Source: an uncultured Ardenticatenia bacterium (GTDB taxonomy: Bacteria; Chloroflexota; Anaerolineae; Promineifilales; Promineifilaceae). Taken from it: a stretch of 7,144 nucleotides of DNA. Below, piece by piece: positions 6,857-7,144 of the stretch (position 1 is the stretch's first letter; each line of letters starts with the position of its first letter). The stretch lies in contig CALLZA010000735.1 in assembly GCA_937858165.1 (NCBI GenBank), positions 1-7,144 of the forward strand, given 5' to 3'. Both the position numbers and the translations under genes were made by a program. Below the pieces are notes generated by a model that saw only the letters and a list, made by a program, of their open reading frames with translations, did no database searches and was not told the DNA's origin.

Positions 6857-6860
6857 CCTT
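6857..6860 (-). promoter_or_regulatory. Weak Shine-Dalgarno AAGG before the cyclase start
   Basis: On the minus strand AAGG lies four bases before the ATG at 6852. The spacing is short and the match is partial, so initiation may be weak. An in-frame TAA at 6859-6861 overlaps it and excludes a longer N-terminus. Confidence 0.4.
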
Positions 6861-6875
6861 AATCACAAAGCGAAA

Positions 6876-6900
6876 GGCGGCCGATCGATTTACAGCCGCC
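6876..6900 (-). promoter_or_regulatory. GC hairpin in the cyclase 5' leader
   Basis: On the minus strand GGCGGC pairs with GCCGCC across a 13-base loop, ending 23 bases before the ATG and followed by TTTCGCTTT. It would lie in the 5' leader if transcription starts at the predicted promoter. It could affect leader folding or act as a weak attenuator, but the T run is too short for a convincing terminator. Confidence 0.3.
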
Positions 6901-6911
6901 CCCGTTTGGCT

Positions 6912-6940
6912 AGTATAGGCGCAGTCGGCCGATCCGGCAA
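6912..6940 (-). promoter_or_regulatory. Sigma-70-like promoter for the cyclase gene
   Basis: On the minus strand the -35 candidate TTGCCG (6940-6935) and the -10 candidate TATACT (6917-6912) are separated by exactly 17 bases. They match the consensus at 4/6 and 5/6 positions. The predicted start point is near 6905, giving a leader of about 50 bases. A 5-bp inverted repeat, CCGGC-AATGAA-GCCGG at 6934-6949, overlaps the -35 box and could be an operator. Confidence 0.5.
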
Positions 6941-6965
6941 TGAAGCCGGTTGGGACGGTGGGTAA

Positions 6966-6985
6966 GGGCGGGCTTGAGACCGCCC
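6966..6985. repeat. REP-like palindrome GGGCGG-N8-CCGCCC
   Basis: GGGCGG at 6966-6971 pairs with CCGCCC at 6980-6985 across GCTTGAGA. Flanking AAGGG (6964-6968) and CCCTT (6986-6990) offer an alternative, bulged pairing. Short GC palindromes of this form are common as dispersed intergenic elements in GC-rich bacteria. A single copy here cannot prove that. It could also be a terminator for a gene entering from the right. Confidence 0.4.
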
Positions 6986-6989
6986 CCCT

Positions 6990-7144
6990 TCCAAAGCCGT
7001 TTCATTCGGCATGATCACGGAAAGGATGAGATAGGGACGAACCCCACCCATGGCGAAGCGGGCCAACAACCAGAAGATGAGCCTTACAATCGTCGCGTAG
7101 ATCCCCAAATAGCGGCCAAAACAGCGCAAAACACCGGCATAAAA
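6990..7144. other. Remaining right-end sequence without a convincing gene
   Basis: The + strand holds only very short open frames. On the minus strand one frame is open from the window end to 6890 and contains a hydrophobic stretch (YLGIYATIVRLIFWLLARF). It runs through the palindrome and the promoter, has a proline-rich nonsense-like tail and only a TTG start. It might be the 3' end of an upstream membrane-protein gene, but no family is recognisable. Confidence 0.4.

Noticed and set aside
6876..6900. Leader hairpin as an intrinsic terminator
   Set aside because: Only three T residues follow the stem before the run is broken, which is too weak for a terminator call.
6890..7144. Minus-strand open frame with a hydrophobic segment
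   Set aside because: It has only a TTG start, runs through the palindrome and promoter, and has no recognisable family. A partial upstream gene cannot be excluded.

Overview
This is a 7.1 kb, GC-rich window that looks like a short metagenome-assembled contig. Its left end is not biological. Bases 1-73 are T-rich junk, and bases 74-143 are a complete Illumina Nextera P5 adapter (index TAGATCGC, Tn5 mosaic end). Genuine sequence begins at about 144. The organism is most likely a member of Chloroflexota (Anaerolineae/Caldilineae-like sludge or biofilm filaments). This is an inference from the GC-rich codon use and from the two gene types: a very large sAC-type cyclase/STAND/TPR protein and a secreted DGSDVGL-repeat protein with a CnaB/SpaA-like domain. 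No taxonomic marker gene is present.

Layout: 146-2776 (+) is the 3' part of a gene for a large, probably exported, beta-rich repeat protein whose N-terminus is lost at the contig edge. It carries an unrecognised N-terminal stretch, an Ig/Fn3-like sandwich, a four-unit repeat module, a CnaB/SpaA-like domain with a possible isopeptide triad, and a second copy of the four-unit module. All six of its cysteines fall in three domain-local pairs. 2773-6852 (-) is a complete 1359-residue signalling protein with two class III nucleotide cyclase domains, a STAND-type ATPase, and a C-terminal array of about eleven 40-residue TPR units. This is the domain order of animal soluble adenylyl cyclase (ADCY10). 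6853-7144 is an upstream control region with a promoter-like sequence, inverted repeats and no convincing gene.

The two genes converge and their stop codons share the palindrome TTAA, so there is no intergenic space. A perfect 13-bp inverted repeat lies 15 bases past the stop of the + strand gene, inside the last codons of the cyclase gene. It is the only terminator-like structure seen for the pair. The genes are convergent and need not be functionally linked: one is predicted to act outside the cell and the other in the cytoplasm as a nucleotide-responsive sensor. I see no defence system, CRISPR array, mobile element or RNA gene. The most interesting material is the duplicated 4+4 repeat architecture and the unusual purine-site residues of the cyclase.
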